Positions 1 through 5,756 of a stretch of DNA of 8,929 nucleotides are shown here, piece after piece. A program made the translations under genes and the position numbers. The stretch is from Oscillospiraceae bacterium. Lineage in GTDB: Bacteria > Bacillota_A > Clostridia > Oscillospirales > Ruminococcaceae. The stretch is taken from positions 1 to 8,929 of the forward strand of contig JAFPQL010000123.1 of assembly GCA_017414145.1 (NCBI GenBank). Direction: 5' to 3'. Position 1 is the first letter of the stretch. Each line of letters begins with the position of its first letter. A model generated the notes under the pieces. That model did no database searches and was not told where the DNA came from. It was given only the letters and a program-made list of their open reading frames with translations.

Positions 1-926
1 ATCAGGTCATAGACGGCACGGCGGTCGGCGGTCAGTCCGCCGGCAAGGTGCAGACGGTGTGCGCAGACGGCGGGGAAGACCGCCTTGATGTCATCCGGCA
101 GCAGATAGGTTCTGCCGGAGACGGCGGCATTTGCCTGTGCCGCGTGACGCAGTGCCAGGACACCGCGGGTGCTCAGCCCGTAGCGGAGCTGCGGATGATG
201 TCTGGTGGCGTCCGCGAGGTCGAGCAGATAGTCCAGCACGGCGGGCGATGCCGTCACGGTACGGACGGCTTCCTGCACTGCGGTCAGAATCTCCGGCGAG
301 GTCACGGCAGTCAGGCTGTCGAGCGGGTCGCCGGTCTGGCGGTCGTTCAGCACGGAAAGCTCCTGCTCGCGGGCAGGCTGTCCCATTTCGAGCCGCATGA
401 AGAAGCGGTCAAGCTGTGCTTCCGGCAGGGGAAAGGTTCCCTGCATCTCGATCGGATTCTGTGTCGCAAAGACCAGAAACGGCTCCGGCAGCGCATAGGA
501 GCTGCCGCCTGCCGTCACCTGACGCTCCGCCATGCACTCCAGCAGACCGGACTGCGAACGCGGCGCCATCCGGTTGATTTCGTCGGCGAGCAGCAGATTT
601 GTGAACACCGGCCCTTTGCGGAACTGCATCGTATGCGAGCCGTCGGGCTGCTGCACGAGCATTTCGTAGCCGGTGATATCGGCGGGGAGCAGATCGGGCG
701 TACACTGGATGCGGCAGAAATCGCAGCCGGCAGCCTTTGCGAAGGCTTTGACCAGCGTGGTTTTTCCGGTGCCGGGCAGATCCTCCAGCAGGACATGGCC
801 GCCGCAGAGCGCCGCGAGAATCAGATCGTGAACGGCGTGATCCGCACCGAGAATGACCGCGGAGACAGCCTCCTGCAGCGCGGCAGACAGTGCGGGTACA
901 TCCTGTACGGTAAATGCTTCTGACAT
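1..926 (-). CDS. MoxR-family AAA+ ATPase (C-terminus cut by window edge)
   Basis: Predicted cytoplasmic MoxR-type AAA+ ATPase. The family is thought to act as ATP-driven chaperones that activate or mature partner proteins, often encoded beside DUF58/von Willebrand A proteins. The reading frame gives 308 residues from ATG at 926 and is still open at the left edge. Seen: Walker A GTGKTT (residues 52-57), Walker B LLLADEIN (111-118), and the family signature ATQNPIEMQGTFPLPEAQLD followed by RF. The family is usually about 310-330 residues, so only a few C-terminal residues should be missing. The start is supported by AAGGAGG (934-940, complement) seven bases upstream and by a consensus promoter at 959-987. 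It is divergent from the RNase Z-like gene. Its usual partners would lie left of the window, so its client cannot be judged. The family call is secure; the cellular role is unknown. Confidence 0.93.
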   Translation of the reverse strand, partial: MSEAFTVQDVPALSAALQEAVSAVILGADHAVHDLILAALCGGHVLLEDLPGTGKTTLVKAFAKAAGCDFCRIQCTPDLLPADITGYEMLVQQPDGSHTMQFRKGPVFTNLLLADEINRMAPRSQSGLLECMAERQVTAGGSSYALPEPFLVFATQNPIEMQGTFPLPEAQLDRFFMRLEMGQPAREQELSVLNDRQTGDPLDSLTAVTSPEILTAVQEAVRTVTASPAVLDYLLDLADATRHHPQLRYGLSTRGVLALRHAAQANAAVSGRTYLLPDDIKAVFPAVCAHRLHLAGGLTADRRAVYDL

Positions 927-958
927 GAAAACGCCTCCTTCATGCGGAATACTCCTAA

Positions 959-987
959 AGTATAGCATGAATATGCCGTTTTGTCAA
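959..987 (-). promoter_or_regulatory. Sigma-A promoter of the MoxR gene
   Basis: On the minus strand, -35 TTGACA (982-987) and -10 TATACT (959-964) are separated by exactly 17 bases. The -10 carries an upstream TG (TGC-TATACT), giving an extended -10. The predicted transcript starts near 952, about 26 bases upstream of the MoxR start codon, so the leader is short and contains little beyond the ribosome binding site. Confidence 0.85.
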
Positions 988-1024
988 TGAAAAGCGTGTG
1001 TTCCCGACCTGACATTTCTGTGTG

Positions 1025-1052
1025 CCGGATTTGACATTTCCGGCAAATCCGG
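1025..1052. repeat. Perfect inverted repeat over a promoter, candidate operator
   Basis: CCGGATTTG (1025-1033) and CAAATCCGG (1044-1052) are exact reverse complements separated by 10 bases. The element covers the -35 hexamer and the whole spacer of the rightward promoter and stops one base before its -10. It also lies about 40 bp upstream of the -35 of the divergent MoxR promoter. The geometry fits a repressor operator that would occlude RNA polymerase, possibly regulating both directions. No regulator gene is in the window, so the binding role is inference. Confidence 0.5.
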
Positions 1053-1059
1053 TTATAAT
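1031..1059 (+). promoter_or_regulatory. Consensus sigma-A promoter of the RNase Z-like gene
   Basis: TTGACA (1031-1036) and TATAAT (1054-1059) both match consensus exactly, with a 17-base spacer. Transcription should begin near 1066, giving a leader of about 27 bases. A perfect promoter suggests high basal output unless held down, which makes the overlapping inverted repeat at 1025-1052 notable. Confidence 0.9.
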
Positions 1060-1092
1060 GGAGAGGAAATATGCTGAAGGGAAGTGAATGCC

Positions 1093-2028
1093 GTGCTGGA
1101 AGTAACCCTGCCGGGAACCGGCGGCACGATGCCGCTGAAAAACCGCTGGCTGACCTGCTGTCTGCTGCGCCATGAGGGAGAAACCGTCCTGATTGACAGC
1201 GGAGAAGGGACGCAGATTGCGCTGCGCTGCGCCGGAAAGACCGTGCAGCGGCTGAAGCTGCTTTGTTTTACCCATTATCATGCCGACCACATCAGCGGAC
1301 TGCCGGGGCTGCTGCTCTCAATGGGTCTGGACGGCCGGACGGAGCCGCTGCTGCTGGCGGGACCGCGCGGACTGCGGCGCACGGTGGAGGGTCTGCGTGT
1401 CATCGCGCCGGAGCTGCCCTTTCCGCTGGAATATCTGGAGCTGGACGGCACCGAAACGCTCTCTGCCGCCGGTCTGACGGTCGAGCCGTTCGGCGTCTCG
1501 CACACGATGCCCTGTCTGGGCTATCGGGTGACGCTGCCGCGTGCGGGCAAATTTGATCCGGAGAAGGCACGGCGCAGCGGTGTGCCGATGGCGGTCTGGA
1601 GCCGTCTGCAAAAGCAGGAAACCGCGGAGTACGCGGGCGTCTGTTATCACCGGTCGCAGGTGCTGGGGCCGCCCCGTGCGGGGATTACGGTCGCCTACTG
1701 CACGGATACACGGCCGGTTCCGGCGCTGCGCCGCTATGCAGAGGGCGCCGATCTGCTGATTCTGGAGGGAATGTACGGCGGGGACGAGAAGCTGCAAAAG
1801 GCCGTTGAGACGCGGCATATGCTGTTTTCCGAGGCGGCGGGTATCGCACGGGACGCACACGCGAAACGCCTCTGGCTGACGCATTACAGCCCGTCGCTGC
1901 CGAATCCGCCGGACTATCTGGCGGCTGCGCGGGAGATCTTCCCGCAGACCGAGTGTGCCGCCGACGGCTATACGGTCGATTTGTCCTTTCCGGACGCGCC
2001 GTCTGACGGGGCATCAACCGCAACATAA
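1093..2028 (+). CDS. rnz: Ribonuclease Z-like metallo-beta-lactamase-fold hydrolase
   Basis: Predicted cytoplasmic, zinc-dependent endonuclease of the RNase Z/ElaC group, which trims tRNA 3' trailers. Seen, numbered from GTG 1093: the metal motif THYHADH (H61, H63, D65, H66), further likely metal or catalytic residues H137, D205 (in CTDTRP), H242 and H264 (in LTHYS). The PRAGKFDPEKARRSG...LGPPR stretch (about 149-195) resembles the exosite and following region of bacterial RNase Z. Length is 311 residues, normal for the family. A GTG at 1084 is in frame but sits one base after AAGGGA (1077-1082); GTG 1093, with a 10-base spacing and the family-like N-terminus MLEVTLPGTGG, is the better start. 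The gene has its own consensus promoter and appears monocistronic, ending in a bidirectional terminator. The fold is certain. True tRNase Z activity is likely but not proven, because related phosphodiesterases share these motifs. Confidence 0.88.
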   Translation: MLEVTLPGTGGTMPLKNRWLTCCLLRHEGETVLIDSGEGTQIALRCAGKTVQRLKLLCFTHYHADHISGLPGLLLSMGLDGRTEPLLLAGPRGLRRTVEGLRVIAPELPFPLEYLELDGTETLSAAGLTVEPFGVSHTMPCLGYRVTLPRAGKFDPEKARRSGVPMAVWSRLQKQETAEYAGVCYHRSQVLGPPRAGITVAYCTDTRPVPALRRYAEGADLLILEGMYGGDEKLQKAVETRHMLFSEAAGIARDAHAKRLWLTHYSPSLPNPPDYLAAAREIFPQTECAADGYTVDLSFPDAPSDGASTAT

Positions 2029-2032
2029 CCGC

Positions 2033-2076
2033 AAAAAAGGCTGCGTTACCGTTTGGAAACGCAGCCTCTTTTCTTT
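2033..2076. terminator. Bidirectional rho-independent terminator
   Basis: A perfect 9-bp stem is formed by GGCTGCGTT (2039-2047) and AACGCAGCC (2058-2066) with a 10-base loop. It is followed on the plus strand by TCTTTTCTTT and preceded by six A residues, so a T-tract follows on the minus strand too. It sits between the convergent RNase Z-like gene (stop at 2026-2028) and the co-polymerase-like gene (stop at 2102-2104), and probably ends both transcripts. Confidence 0.9.
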
Positions 2077-2101
2077 GATACGGGGATGTCAGGCGGAATG
2101 C

Positions 2102-3679
2102 TCACGATTTCTTCTGCTTCGCGGGCTTTTCCTTTTTGTCCTCGGCGGATTTCTCCGGATCGGGGTCGTCACCGGCTTCGGCACCGGCATCGGCCGCAGC
2201 AGCGGCGGGATGACGGCGGCGGTAATCCTGCAGGATTGCCTGCACCATTGCCGTACCGATATAGGCGAGGAACAGCACCATTTCCAGTCCGACGACCGGA
2301 TAGAGCACCTTTTTGATACCGGTGCGGATGACGGAGTACGCATCCGAGGTTGCCGGCACCAGCACATTGTAGGCGTTCGCGAGCGAGACATTCTCGAAGT
2401 AATCGTCTGCCGTCTGCTTGGTGACTTCGATCATCGTGTTGATCTTTTCGTTGAGCTTTTCCAGATCCTTTTCGACGCGGGCGACCTTGGAGCCGCTGCT
2501 GTTGGAATTCTGGTTCAGCTGCGCGAGTCTGTCGTTGTAATACTCGATGGCCTGCTTGGACTCCGCGATGTCGTTGGATGCGGAGCTGACGCGGTTGATG
2601 AGCTTGTCGTACTCTTCCGAGGCGATGCTGGACTGCGTGTTGGTTGCGGTATCGGAGAAGATGATGATCTGATCCTTCTGGTAGCCTTCGAGCAGCGACT
2701 TGACCGTTGCCAGATGCTCCTCCTGCGTTTTGATCTGACGGTTCAGCTCCTGCGTGCGGTACTCGTAATATCCCTGGAGCCGGACAGGATCCTTGGAGAT
2801 GTTATTGGCGCTGATGAAGGAGTCAATCATCGCAATGTCGAGATTCTGGACGGCAGTGATCGACTCGCGGACATCGGCGAAGGTGTAGCCGGTGACGGTG
2901 GAACGGAACCGCGTGGAGTCATCGGCAGCCAGATTGTTGATATAGCGCTTCAGCGCCCGCAGGGTATCGTTGAACCGGTCCAGCGCCTCGGCGTAGTCAT
3001 ATTCGGTATAGTCGCCGGAAAGCAGCGCGACGCCGAGCGGGTCGTTATAGCCGTACTTCTTGAAGAAATAGGTGCGGAACGAATCCAGAATCGCGTTGAC
3101 GAGCTGCACCGCGTCCTCGCGGGAGATGCCGACATCGTGGAAGTTGAAGGTGATCTTATACTGTGTGGAGTACCATGTGGTGGCGAGCATCTGCTGTGCC
3201 GCATTGAGCTGACCGGAAGCGGCGTCCTCATAGAGGTGACCGTAGGTTGTCAGCTTGTCCACCGCGTCGGGCGGGATGATGCTGTCGATGTCGATGCCCT
3301 GCCGGACCGCCTCGACCAGAGACGGATCCATGCCGCGGGTCTCCAGCGCCTCCTGGATGACGCCGGCATTTGCCAGCATTCCGTATGCGTTGAAGGTGCC
3401 GCCCTTGGGGTCCTTGCCCTTTTCGATGCCGTCGTAGGAGAAGCTGACCAGTGCTTCGACCGGTGTCTGGGATGCCGCACTGAAGATAATGCTGACGCCG
3501 ACGATGATGCCGCCCAGAATGATCGAGGTCAGGAGCCACGCGACAAAGTATTTTTTCATCTTCCGGAACACCATCGGGAAGGAGACAACTACCTCGTCCG
3601 GATGTCGTTCTTCATTTTTCAGAATCAGATTCACATTCTGACTCTGTTCAGCCTCTGCGGGCCGCTCAAAATCCGCCAT
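2102..3679 (-). CDS. Wzz-like polysaccharide co-polymerase / chain-length determinant-like membrane protein
   Basis: A 525-residue membrane protein with the topology of Wzz-type polysaccharide co-polymerases. A short cytoplasmic N-terminus (1-43) leads to TM1 (about 45-67, YFVAWLLTSIILGG...), a large extracytoplasmic helical region with coiled-coil stretches (about 305-335 and 375-425), TM2 (about 457-480) and a cytoplasmic tail rich in Ala, Lys, Asp and Glu (about 486-525). Family members set the chain length of, or help export, capsular or exopolysaccharide. The ATG at 3679 is chosen because GGAGGTG (complement of 3684-3690) lies just upstream; the same frame stays open to 3820, but that stretch would include the promoter. 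Oddities: no tyrosine kinase, polymerase or glycosyltransferase is adjacent, the tail has no tyrosine cluster, and the proline-rich motif usual before TM2 is reduced to VPATSDAY. The topology is clear; a polysaccharide role is inferred. Confidence 0.65.
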   Translation of the reverse strand: MADFERPAEAEQSQNVNLILKNEERHPDEVVVSFPMVFRKMKKYFVAWLLTSIILGGIIVGVSIIFSAASQTPVEALVSFSYDGIEKGKDPKGGTFNAYGMLANAGVIQEALETRGMDPSLVEAVRQGIDIDSIIPPDAVDKLTTYGHLYEDAASGQLNAAQQMLATTWYSTQYKITFNFHDVGISREDAVQLVNAILDSFRTYFFKKYGYNDPLGVALLSGDYTEYDYAEALDRFNDTLRALKRYINNLAADDSTRFRSTVTGYTFADVRESITAVQNLDIAMIDSFISANNISKDPVRLQGYYEYRTQELNRQIKTQEEHLATVKSLLEGYQKDQIIIFSDTATNTQSSIASEEYDKLINRVSSASNDIAESKQAIEYYNDRLAQLNQNSNSSGSKVARVEKDLEKLNEKINTMIEVTKQTADDYFENVSLANAYNVLVPATSDAYSVIRTGIKKVLYPVVGLEMVLFLAYIGTAMVQAILQDYRRRHPAAAAADAGAEAGDDPDPEKSAEDKKEKPAKQKKS

Positions 3680-3701
3680 TTGGCACCTCCGTAAGTTTCG
3701 C

Positions 3702-3742
3702 AAAAAGTCCCGTCCCGCCGGAGATTTACAGCGGGGCAGACT
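3702..3742 (-). other. Hairpin with T-tract at the 5' end of the co-polymerase leader
   Basis: On the minus strand, CCCGCTG (3729-3735) pairs with CGGCGGG (3714-3720) across an 8-base loop, using one G-U pair. Outer AGTC (3739-3742) pairs with GACT (3706-3709) across an internal loop. Five T residues (3702-3706) overlap the end. The shape is terminator-like but begins almost at the predicted transcription start (about 3743). It could be a 5' stabilising hairpin or a very early attenuator. The ribosome binding site lies about 12 bases further downstream. Confidence 0.4.
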
Positions 3743-3749
3743 ATCTAAA

Positions 3750-3778
3750 AGTATAGCATATTTCATGCGAAATCGCAA
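3750..3778 (-). promoter_or_regulatory. Sigma-A promoter of the co-polymerase-like gene
   Basis: Minus strand: -35 TTGCGA (3773-3778), spacer of 17 bases, -10 TATACT (3750-3755), with TG one base upstream of the -10 (TGCTATACT). The predicted start near 3743 gives a leader of about 64 bases. The -35 matches four of six consensus bases, so the extended -10 probably matters. Confidence 0.72.
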
Positions 3779-3841
3779 GCGCCGCGCAGATGTGCGCAGA
3801 AAATTCTCTTTTTTGCACAAATTTCAGACAGCACCCTGTCC

Positions 3842-3876
3842 GGATTCTGCCGAATCCCGTTTTGCCAGCGGCAAAA
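3842..3876. repeat. Two adjacent short inverted repeats in a divergent promoter region
   Basis: GGATTC (3842-3847) and GAATCC (3852-3857) form one inverted repeat with a 4-base centre. TTTTGCC (3860-3866) and GGCAAAA (3870-3876) form a second with a 3-base centre. They sit between the promoters firing left (3750-3778) and right (3912-3940), with the nearer edge about 35 bp from the rightward -35. They could be operators or a small structured element. The rest of the 324-bp region 3680-4003 holds the two promoters and two leaders, and I see no gene in it. Confidence 0.4.
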
Positions 3877-3911
3877 ATCCGCGGAAGCCCGTGATTTCGA
3901 TCGGATTTCGC

Positions 3912-3940
3912 TTGACATTATGACAAATATATGGTATGAT
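3912..3940 (+). promoter_or_regulatory. Sigma-A promoter of the 293-residue unknown gene
   Basis: TTGACA (3912-3917), a 17-base spacer and TATGAT (3935-3940), with an extended -10 TGG before the hexamer. The predicted start near 3947 gives a leader of about 57 bases. The leader contains a small hairpin with arms CGGAT (3960-3964) and ATCCG (3969-3973) closed by a GGAA (GNRA-type) loop. This promoter rules out the in-frame ATG at 3920, which would lie inside it. Confidence 0.88.
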
Positions 3941-4003
3941 ATACAAAAGCAGAAGCGCACGGATGGAAATCCGGCGTCAGACGGTGAAAAGGAGGCGGAA
4001 GCC

Positions 4004-4885
4004 ATGATGTATGCACAGGATGCCCCGACCGTTTCAAAGGAGGAGCTGCGCCGGCGCGGCGAGGAGCTTGAACGGAAGTTTCAGAGCACGGAGCTCACCG
4101 ATCAGGAAAAGCAGACAGAGCTGATGAATTATCTGAATCTGCTGCGGGATCAGAATGCGCCGGATGTCGGCATCTGGTTCTGTGACCGGATGCAGGAGCG
4201 CGTCAGCAGCGCCTTTGCCGCGCACGCGACGGTGGAGCGCGCAGTCGATCAGCTCTATGCCTGTATGCTGCAGCAGCAGTTTCATCTGATGCAGTTTGAC
4301 CCGTGGCGTGCGCATCCGGCCATCGTGCAGTGCCAGAACGCGCTCTCTCTGCTGCGGGCGGAGGGCAAGTGGTCTGACTGTCTGCGCTACTGCCAGACGA
4401 CCGCCGACACCTACGCGGAGGCTGCCTTCTGGCCGGAGGCCTTTGCCTATGCCAGAAGCACGCACAGATGCGTCCGCGAGCTGCTCCGGCAGAATGTCAC
4501 CGTGCTGGAAAACGGCGAGCTGCTCGATCTCAAGGACAGCGCCTATACCATGTGCAGCTTTGCGCTCCGCACCGCCGACGGCATCACGGACGCGATCACG
4601 GACGAGCTGACGGAGGATCTCGGCGCAGAGGACTACGCCGCTGTCTACGCGGAGGTCATGGAGAACCGCGACGAAACGCTGACCGATCCGGTCGAGCTGA
4701 CGCCGGAGTATCTGGCGATCCGCTATGAGCTGGAGGAGAAAATCGACGAGGCGCTGGAGCATGAGCGCGGGTATTACGATTTCTGCAAGGAATACTGGAT
4801 GGTCAAGCGGCTGATTCTCCGCAGCGATTACGGGATTCACTGGAAATCGCCCGCCGCGCTGAATCCGAATGCCGAATTCCACTGA
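4004..4885 (+). CDS. Uncharacterised soluble helix-rich protein
   Basis: I do not recognise this 293-residue protein. It has no signal peptide or membrane segment and is acidic and predominantly helical by composition. Residues 11-50 (SKEELRRRGEELERKFQ...) look like a charged N-terminal helix pair. Residues 78-165 contain Ala/Leu/aromatic-rich helices (e.g. CLRYCQTTADTYAEAAFWPEAFAYA) suggestive of a TPR-like or other alpha-solenoid fold. The acidic region 195-255 is followed by a basic C-terminal end (MVKRLILRSDYG, about 266-277). Eight cysteines are scattered without a clear metal-binding motif. The start at ATG 4004 is set by AAGGAGG (3989-3995), eight bases upstream, and by the promoter at 3912-3940; a second ATG follows at 4007. 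No neighbour points to a function. It is a real gene, judging by promoter, ribosome site and composition, but its function is unknown. Confidence 0.85.
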   Translation: MMYAQDAPTVSKEELRRRGEELERKFQSTELTDQEKQTELMNYLNLLRDQNAPDVGIWFCDRMQERVSSAFAAHATVERAVDQLYACMLQQQFHLMQFDPWRAHPAIVQCQNALSLLRAEGKWSDCLRYCQTTADTYAEAAFWPEAFAYARSTHRCVRELLRQNVTVLENGELLDLKDSAYTMCSFALRTADGITDAITDELTEDLGAEDYAAVYAEVMENRDETLTDPVELTPEYLAIRYELEEKIDEALEHERGYYDFCKEYWMVKRLILRSDYGIHWKSPAALNPNAEFH

Positions 4886-4941
4886 TTCCGCACGGGCGCC
4901 GGCGCGGTCAGAAACCTGCGCATTTCCTCAAAAACGGGATT

Positions 4942-4983
4942 CCAAAGGGACATTGTCCCTTTGGCGGGTTTGGGCAGAGCCCA
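4942..4983. repeat. Palindromic intergenic repeat-like element
   Basis: CCAAAGGGAC (4942-4951) and GTCCCTTTGG (4955-4964) are perfect reverse complements around ATT. Seven bases later a second palindrome, TGGGC-AGA-GCCCA (4971-4983), follows. The double-hairpin form and its intergenic position resemble dispersed palindromic (REP/MITE-like) elements that I recall being common between genes in Ruminococcaceae. Only one copy is in the window, so repetition is inferred. It has no T-tract after either stem, but may still slow or stop transcription from the upstream gene. Confidence 0.55.
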
Positions 4984-5026
4984 TTACAGATCATCGCGCA
5001 GCGATACCGCTATAACTACAGACCTG

Positions 5027-5057
5027 CACTGCCGCCCGGACAAGCGGCAGTGTTCTT
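5027..5057 (+). other. GC-rich hairpin before the flavin-fold gene, terminator-like
   Basis: CACTGCCGC (5027-5035) pairs perfectly with GCGGCAGTG (5044-5052) over an 8-base loop and is followed by TTCTT. It ends only 11 bases before the AGGAGG of the next gene (5064-5069). It may terminate read-through from the upstream unknown gene, or be a 5' structure controlling the next one. I find no convincing promoter between 4886 and 5063; TATAAC at 5011-5016 lacks a matching -35. Confidence 0.5.
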
Positions 5058-5078
5058 ATGAACAGGAGGAATGACAGA

Positions 5079-5555
5079 ATGTTTCGGGAACTGAACCGGA
5101 AAAAACAGGCACTGTCCGGGGAAAACTGCATCGAAGTGCTGCGGACGCAAAAGCGCGGCGTCCTCTGCGTCAACGGCGATGACGGCTATCCCTACGCCGT
5201 CCCGATGAACCACTGGTACTGCCCGTCGGACGGGAAAATCTATTTCCACGGCGGCAAAACCGGACACAAGATCGACGCGATGCGGCGGGACGCAAAGGTT
5301 TCGTTCTGCGTCACGGACGGCGGCACGCCCGACCCGGAAAACTGGTGGCTGATCTTCCGGAGCGTCATCGTATTCGGGCGCATCGAGTGGATTGACAGCT
5401 ATGAGGAAACCCTGCGCATCAGCCGCGAAATCTGCCGGAATTTCCCCTGCGATGCGGCGTATATCGAGCATGAGATTCAGGTCAGCGGGCGCGGAACACT
5501 CTGCTTTGCCCTCGTGCCGGAGCATATCAGCGGCAAGCGCGTCACAGAACGGTAA
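5079..5555 (+). CDS. Pyridoxamine 5'-phosphate oxidase-fold flavoprotein, NimA-like
   Basis: A 158-residue cytoplasmic protein of the split-barrel FMN-binding superfamily, closest in pattern to the NimA-like group. Some members reduce nitroimidazoles, but most have unknown substrates. Seen: the N-terminal helix MFRELNRKKQ, the strand GVLCVNGDDGYPYAVPMN (27-44), the likely flavin-phosphate region KIYFHGGKTGHKIDAM (53-68), KVSFCV (73-78), SVIVFGRIEWID (95-106), and a C-terminal YIEHEIQVSGRGTLCFAL segment. The length is typical. ATG 5079 is preferred over in-frame ATG 5058 because AGGAGG (5064-5069) lies nine bases before 5079 and downstream of 5058. It is followed by a rho-independent terminator and preceded by a repeat and a hairpin, so it looks like a single-gene unit. 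The family is secure; the substrate is unknown, and drug resistance should not be assumed. Confidence 0.88.
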   Translation: MFRELNRKKQALSGENCIEVLRTQKRGVLCVNGDDGYPYAVPMNHWYCPSDGKIYFHGGKTGHKIDAMRRDAKVSFCVTDGGTPDPENWWLIFRSVIVFGRIEWIDSYEETLRISREICRNFPCDAAYIEHEIQVSGRGTLCFALVPEHISGKRVTER

Positions 5556-5569
5556 TCCTTCATCAGGCA

Positions 5570-5610
5570 GCCCCGAAGCAGTCAGCCGATTGCCTCGGGG
5601 CGCCGTTTTT
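5570..5610 (+). terminator. Rho-independent terminator after the flavin-fold gene
   Basis: GCCCCGA (5570-5576) pairs with TCGGGGC (5595-5601). After one A-C mismatch, the stem continues with GCA (5578-5580) and TGC (5591-5593) around a 10-base loop. GCCG and then five T residues (5606-5610) follow. It starts 15 bases after the stop codon and separates this gene from the recJ promoter. Confidence 0.8.
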
Positions 5611-5661
5611 CCGGAAATCGCGGGAGAGGGGGATTGTTTTGCCGAAATCGGGCGCGGCATC

Positions 5662-5690
5662 TTGCAATTTACCGCAAAGAATGGTATAAT
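5662..5690 (+). promoter_or_regulatory. Sigma-A promoter of recJ (and probably rel)
   Basis: TTGCAA (5662-5667), a 17-base spacer and consensus TATAAT (5685-5690), with an extended -10 (TGG-TATAAT). The start should be near 5697, leaving a leader of about 73 bases. No second clear promoter is visible before rel, so this one probably drives both genes. Confidence 0.87.
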
Positions 5691-5700
5691 AAAATAGAAT

Positions 5701-5751
5701 GTCCCGGCAGACGGGACGCGAACGCAGGACGGTGCGGCGCTGTGCTGCACC
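5701..5751 (+). other. Structured recJ leader: two hairpins
   Basis: GTCCCG (5701-5706) pairs with CGGGAC (5712-5717) over GCAGA, right at the predicted transcript 5' end. GGTGCGGC (5731-5738) pairs with GCTGCACC (5744-5751) over a 5-base loop, with one G-U pair, ending five bases before the ribosome binding site. The first could stabilise the mRNA and the second could affect ribosome access. I do not recognise a known riboswitch. Confidence 0.5.
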
Positions 5752-5756
5752 GAAAC

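Noticed and set aside
48..923. Plus-strand open frame antisense to the MoxR gene
   Set aside because: The minus strand has intact Walker motifs and the MoxR signature; the plus-strand product has no recognisable motif and no ribosome site.
1955..3694. Plus-strand open frame of 579 codons antisense to the whole co-polymerase-like gene
   Set aside because: It overlaps a gene with a promoter, ribosome site and clear topology on the other strand, runs into the end of the RNase Z-like gene and its terminator, and has no ribosome binding site. Its regular Val/Asp/Arg-rich composition is typical of mirror frames in GC-rich DNA.
3680..3820. N-terminal extension of the co-polymerase-like protein
   Set aside because: The frame is open, but the stretch contains the promoter and leader. 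The strong GGAGGTG sits before ATG 3679, and the extension adds a Cys/Arg-rich segment unlike the family.
3920..4003. Upstream ATG start for the unknown plus-strand gene
   Set aside because: ATG 3920 lies between the -35 and -10 of the promoter and would not be transcribed; AAGGAGG supports ATG 4004.
3947..4003. Possible riboswitch in the leader with a GGAA-capped hairpin
   Set aside because: The leader is only about 57 bases and has a single 5-bp stem, too little for a known riboswitch class.
4034..4882. Minus-strand open frame opposite the 293-residue gene
   Set aside because: No promoter or ribosome site is seen for it, while the plus strand has both. The Leu/Arg-rich product looks like a GC-driven shadow.
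4888..4907. GC-rich palindrome GCGCCGGCGC just after the unknown gene
   Set aside because: It is self-complementary without a loop and has no T-tract, so I do not call it a terminator.
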